Of a stretch of DNA of 16,987 bases, positions 14,710 through 16,987 are shown piece by piece. The notes beneath the pieces are model-generated. The model ran no database searches. It had not been told where the DNA came from and worked only from the letters and a program-made list of their open reading frames with translations. A program made the position numbers and the translations under genes. Positions within the stretch are counted from its first letter, which is position 1. Every line of letters starts with the position of its first letter. Origin of the DNA: Oscillospiraceae bacterium (GTDB lineage Bacteria > Bacillota > Clostridia > Oscillospirales > Ruminococcaceae); assembly GCA_016296485.1 (NCBI GenBank), contig JAEDJF010000027.1:1-16987 (forward strand), written 5' to 3'.

Positions 14710-15705
14710 TTAATTTCCAAATTCCATATTCGCGTAAATCCGTTCCATTCTTTCGTCCGGGAAGCGTTCGTCAATAAATTCCTCAAAGCCGTTTGACGCC
14801 TCTTTCCCGTTCACCCGTTGTGACCAGCGGAGCACGGCCACGCCGGACACGGCGCAGTTATAGATCATAAATACAACGAGCACCCAGGTGATAATTTTTC
14901 CGGCTTTGTTCGGGAGCTTCAGTATCCATTTTGACATTCTCGGATAGAGGTCCTTTATCCAAAGCACGCCGAGCACGCCCCAAAAAACGGAGTAAAGAAG
15001 GCAGATGCGTCCGTTGATGTTGAAGGGCACTTGGCTGTAATCCCAGGAGCGGGAGCCGAGGATAACCTCCTGTGCCCAGGAGCAGACGTATTCGACGACG
15101 CTCCCGATAATCATTCCGCCGAAGAAGGAGTAAAGATACCCTCTGTTGCGGAAGCGGTAAAGGGCGACGGAAAGCGCCGCGGCGCCGATTCCGTAAAGGA
15201 GGTTAAAAGGACCGTAAACGAGCCCGGAGCGGCTTTCGATGTACCCGTTTTTGACAAGGCACCAAAGAAGCTCCACAACGACCCCCGCAAAGCTTCCGAT
15301 GATAATGATGAGCATCAGCTTGTAGGGGTTGAGCCCCTGGGCAAAGTGTTTGTTTTTCGTTTCCGCCGCGTCTATGGACGTGTTGGAGGGCGGGTTCGGA
15401 AGGTACCATTTTCTGTTGAGATTCTTTTGAACGTCGTGGTACCTTGCGGAAAGTTCGTCCTCGATTTTGGCAGCCTTTAAGTAGGCTTGTTTAAGGTTTG
15501 AAACGGCTCTGTGGACGGAATCAACGTCCTCCTGAACGGCCTGTTTAAGCTCTGGGTTTACTCCGTTTTTGCCGCTGCAGCCTGCAAGAGCTTCCGAAAA
15601 ATCCCCGAGTATTTTTTCGTGCTCAACAACCGATTCCAGCGCTTTTTCGCTCGCTTCTTCAATGGGAGATTTGGCTTTTAAAATCTTTTCTTCCTGTTTA
15701 GCCAT
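14710..15705 (-). CDS. CmpB-like putative ABC transporter permease-type membrane protein with N-terminal helical region
   Basis: A 331-residue protein. The C-terminal part (about 130-295) matches the 'putative ABC-transporter type IV' (CmpB-like) family: the segment SRSGLVYGPFNLLYGIGA (158-175) and the block WDYSQVPFNINGRICLLYSV (221-240) are its typical motifs, within about five membrane segments (130-151, 166-184, 192-210, 232-250, 270-292). Despite its name, an ABC transporter role is not proven. Residues 1-125 are soluble and mostly charged helix, probably a coiled coil, which most short members lack. Its ATG is preceded by AAAGGAGA with a 15-base gap, longer than usual. No other gene shares its transcript in this window. 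Confidence 0.8.
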   Translation of the reverse strand: MAKQEEKILKAKSPIEEASEKALESVVEHEKILGDFSEALAGCSGKNGVNPELKQAVQEDVDSVHRAVSNLKQAYLKAAKIEDELSARYHDVQKNLNRKWYLPNPPSNTSIDAAETKNKHFAQGLNPYKLMLIIIIGSFAGVVVELLWCLVKNGYIESRSGLVYGPFNLLYGIGAAALSVALYRFRNRGYLYSFFGGMIIGSVVEYVCSWAQEVILGSRSWDYSQVPFNINGRICLLYSVFWGVLGVLWIKDLYPRMSKWILKLPNKAGKIITWVLVVFMIYNCAVSGVAVLRWSQRVNGKEASNGFEEFIDERFPDERMERIYANMEFGN

Positions 15706-15790
15706 TTTTTGCTTGAAGTTCTCCTTTCGGTGGGATATATAAAGCCCCGCAAGGCTTAATTTTTTCTGACAGTAACAACTTGTTTTTTTT

Positions 15791-15819
15791 ATTATACTAT
15801 TAAGAGCGTAAATTGTCGA
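15791..15819 (-). promoter_or_regulatory. Promoter of the CmpB-like gene
   Basis: On the minus strand: -35 TCGACA (15819-15814), 17-base spacer and perfect -10 TATAAT (15796-15791). Transcription would begin near 15784, giving a leader of about 79 bases. The -35 is within CCTATCGACAAT (15823-15812), the same 12 bases and spacing as in the VanW operon promoter. Confidence 0.82.
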
Positions 15820-15862
15820 TAGGAAATTTTCTTTAGTTGAGTTTGTCTAAAAAATGCGTTGC

Positions 15863-15891
15863 TTGAACAATCGAAAGCTCCATAGTAAAAT
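15863..15891 (+). promoter_or_regulatory. Probable promoter of the XRE-TPR regulator
   Basis: A -35-like TTGAAC (15863-15868), 17-base spacer and -10 TAAAAT (15886-15891). The start of transcription would be near 15898, 28 bases before the ATG. The 220-base gap between the two divergent genes holds this promoter, the CmpB promoter, and a five-base-pair hairpin in the CmpB leader; nothing else was recognised. Confidence 0.65.
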
Positions 15892-15925
15892 AAAACCAAG
15901 CAAAACGAAAGGGAGGAAAACCTCT

Positions 15926-16966
15926 ATGAATATGGGAAAACAGATACGGGAAAACCGCCTTCGCTGCAACCTTACCCAGGATAAGCTGGCGGAAGTTCTC
16001 GGCGTGACGCCCCAGGCGGTGTCAAAGTGGGAAAGCGGAGCGGGCTTTCCGGATATAACCCTTCTCCCGGAGCTTTCGTCGATTTTCGGGGTGAAAATCG
16101 ACGAGCTCTTCGATTTTTCAGTCGACGACCATTTGAACCGCATAGAAAATATGCTCGAAAAAGAGACTATGCTCAGCCGAAGCGACTTCGACTACGCAAT
16201 GTCCTATCTGACGAAAGGTCTTGAAAATCCGGAAATAAAAGGTCGCTGTCTCAATCTTCTTGCGAATTTTGCGCTCCAGCGCAGCCAGGGCTATGCCGAT
16301 ATGGCGGCGGACTACGCGAAGCGCGCTTTGGAGGTTGACCCGGAGAAAAAAGACAACCACTCCATACTTTGCAAGGCTCAAAGGGGCGCCGAGTGCGACT
16401 GGTGCTGCGCGAACCATACGGAGCTCATAAATTACTACAAAAATTTTGTTGAGAAGAACCCGGACTATTTTGCCGGCTATCTCTGGCTTGCCGACAATCT
16501 TATCGCCGACCACCGCCTTGCCGAAGCGAGGAAAGTGGTTGAAAAAATGCGCTCCATCAAGGAAACCTACCACTACCCGCTCTACCTCGGCTGGATAGCC
16601 TATGCCGACGGACGCCGGGACGAAGCCGAAACCCTCTGGCGGGAGATAACAGACAAGTACCCGGATAACTGGGTAACCTGGTTTACCCGGGCAGACACCT
16701 TCGCCCACCGGGCTATGTACGACGAGGCGATAGCGCTTTTCAAAGAGGGAGTAAAGCGCCAAAAACCGCCCCGCTTTACTGACGGCGAGGACAGTATCGC
16801 ACAGATTTCAATGCTCAAAGGAGACTATGAGGGCGCAATAAAAGCCTACGAAAACGTCATAGAGATACTCCGGGAGGACTGGAAAATGACCGAGGGCGAA
16901 ACCGTCCGGGGATACGAGGAAAATATCGAGCGCTGCCGGGAAAAACTGAAGCGGGAACAAAAATAA
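15926..16966 (+). CDS. XRE-family transcriptional regulator with TPR-like C-terminal region
   Basis: A 346-residue cytoplasmic regulator. Residues 5-60 are a Cro/C1-type helix-turn-helix (KQIRENRLRCNLTQDKLAEV, then VTPQAVSKWESGAGFPDITL), the most common form in Clostridia. From about residue 80 on it is helical with TPR-like repeats, for example around MAADYAKRALEVDPEKK, LADNLIADHRLAEARKVVEK and GDYEGAIKAYENVIEIL, which probably bind a protein or peptide partner. The ATG at nine bases after GGGAGG is chosen; an ATG six bases later has a poorer gap, and the open frame upstream (to 15854) begins before the promoter -35. Transcribed away from the CmpB-like gene, so it may control that gene or itself; no operator was proven. 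The stop is followed by 21 bases to the window end. Confidence 0.88.
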   Translation: MNMGKQIRENRLRCNLTQDKLAEVLGVTPQAVSKWESGAGFPDITLLPELSSIFGVKIDELFDFSVDDHLNRIENMLEKETMLSRSDFDYAMSYLTKGLENPEIKGRCLNLLANFALQRSQGYADMAADYAKRALEVDPEKKDNHSILCKAQRGAECDWCCANHTELINYYKNFVEKNPDYFAGYLWLADNLIADHRLAEARKVVEKMRSIKETYHYPLYLGWIAYADGRRDEAETLWREITDKYPDNWVTWFTRADTFAHRAMYDEAIALFKEGVKRQKPPRFTDGEDSIAQISMLKGDYEGAIKAYENVIEILREDWKMTEGETVRGYEENIERCREKLKREQK

Positions 16967-16987
16967 AAGGAAAAGCGCCGCCATTTA

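Noticed and set aside
15742..15765. A hairpin followed by T6 on the plus strand in the CmpB-XRE gap
   Set aside because: The stem is only five base pairs and no plus-strand gene ends here, so it is not called a terminator. It may still fold in the CmpB leader.
16967..16987. Possible first half of a terminator after the XRE-TPR gene
   Set aside because: The sequence AAGCGCCGCC could be a stem arm, but the window ends before a second arm can be seen.
1..16987. Defence systems, mobile elements, CRISPR arrays, tRNA or rRNA genes and riboswitches
   Set aside because: I looked for direct repeats, transposase and integrase motifs, cloverleaf-like sequences and structured leaders and found none that could be supported.

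Overview
The window looks like chromosomal DNA of a Bacillota (Firmicutes) bacterium, most likely a gut-type Clostridia of the Oscillospiraceae/Ruminococcaceae kind. This is inferred from AGGAGG-like ribosome binding sites, TTG starts, sigma-A type promoters with extended -10 boxes, simple hairpin-plus-T terminators, and gene content (DltA/DltC, short VanW, PepF, DinB, CmpB-like membrane protein, XRE-TPR regulator). No taxonomic marker, RNA gene, mobile element or CRISPR array was seen. Almost all of the DNA is coding.

Layout. (A) 1-4282, plus strand: the end of an ABC transporter ATPase, its permease, then a tightly packed run of small genes: VOC protein, TfoX-like protein, GNAT, CDP-alcohol phosphatidyltransferase, GNAT, small membrane protein, lipoprotein. 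Four junctions overlap by 4 bases or abut closely, and no promoter or terminator was found inside, so it reads as one long operon that began upstream. (B) 4324-5281: an AraC/GyrI-like regulator with its own promoter, TTG start and terminator. (C) 5291-6300: a single-gene unit for an alpha-alpha toroid (prenyltransferase/squalene-cyclase-like) protein with promoter and terminator. (D) 6320-8858: a three-gene operon of a short VanW protein, a DltA-type adenylating enzyme and a DltC-type carrier protein, without DltB or DltD in the window. (E) 8873-10799: oligoendopeptidase F. (F) 10809-12099: a minus-strand MFS exporter, divergent from (G) 12144-14706: an amidohydrolase and DNA polymerase IV pair. 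(H) 14710-15819: a minus-strand CmpB-like membrane protein, divergent from (I) 15863-16966: an XRE regulator with a TPR-like tail.

The most interesting points are the VanW-DltA-DltC operon, which suggests an aminoacyl carrier module tied to the cell envelope without its usual acyltransferase, and a promoter block shared, at identical spacing, by that operon and the CmpB-like gene. The two blocks match at 24 of 33 positions, including a perfect 12-base box over the -35 region. Both targets are probable envelope genes, so a common regulator is a reasonable guess. Most other genes are ordinary housekeeping or accessory families. Functions are called from recognisable motifs only; no database search was run.
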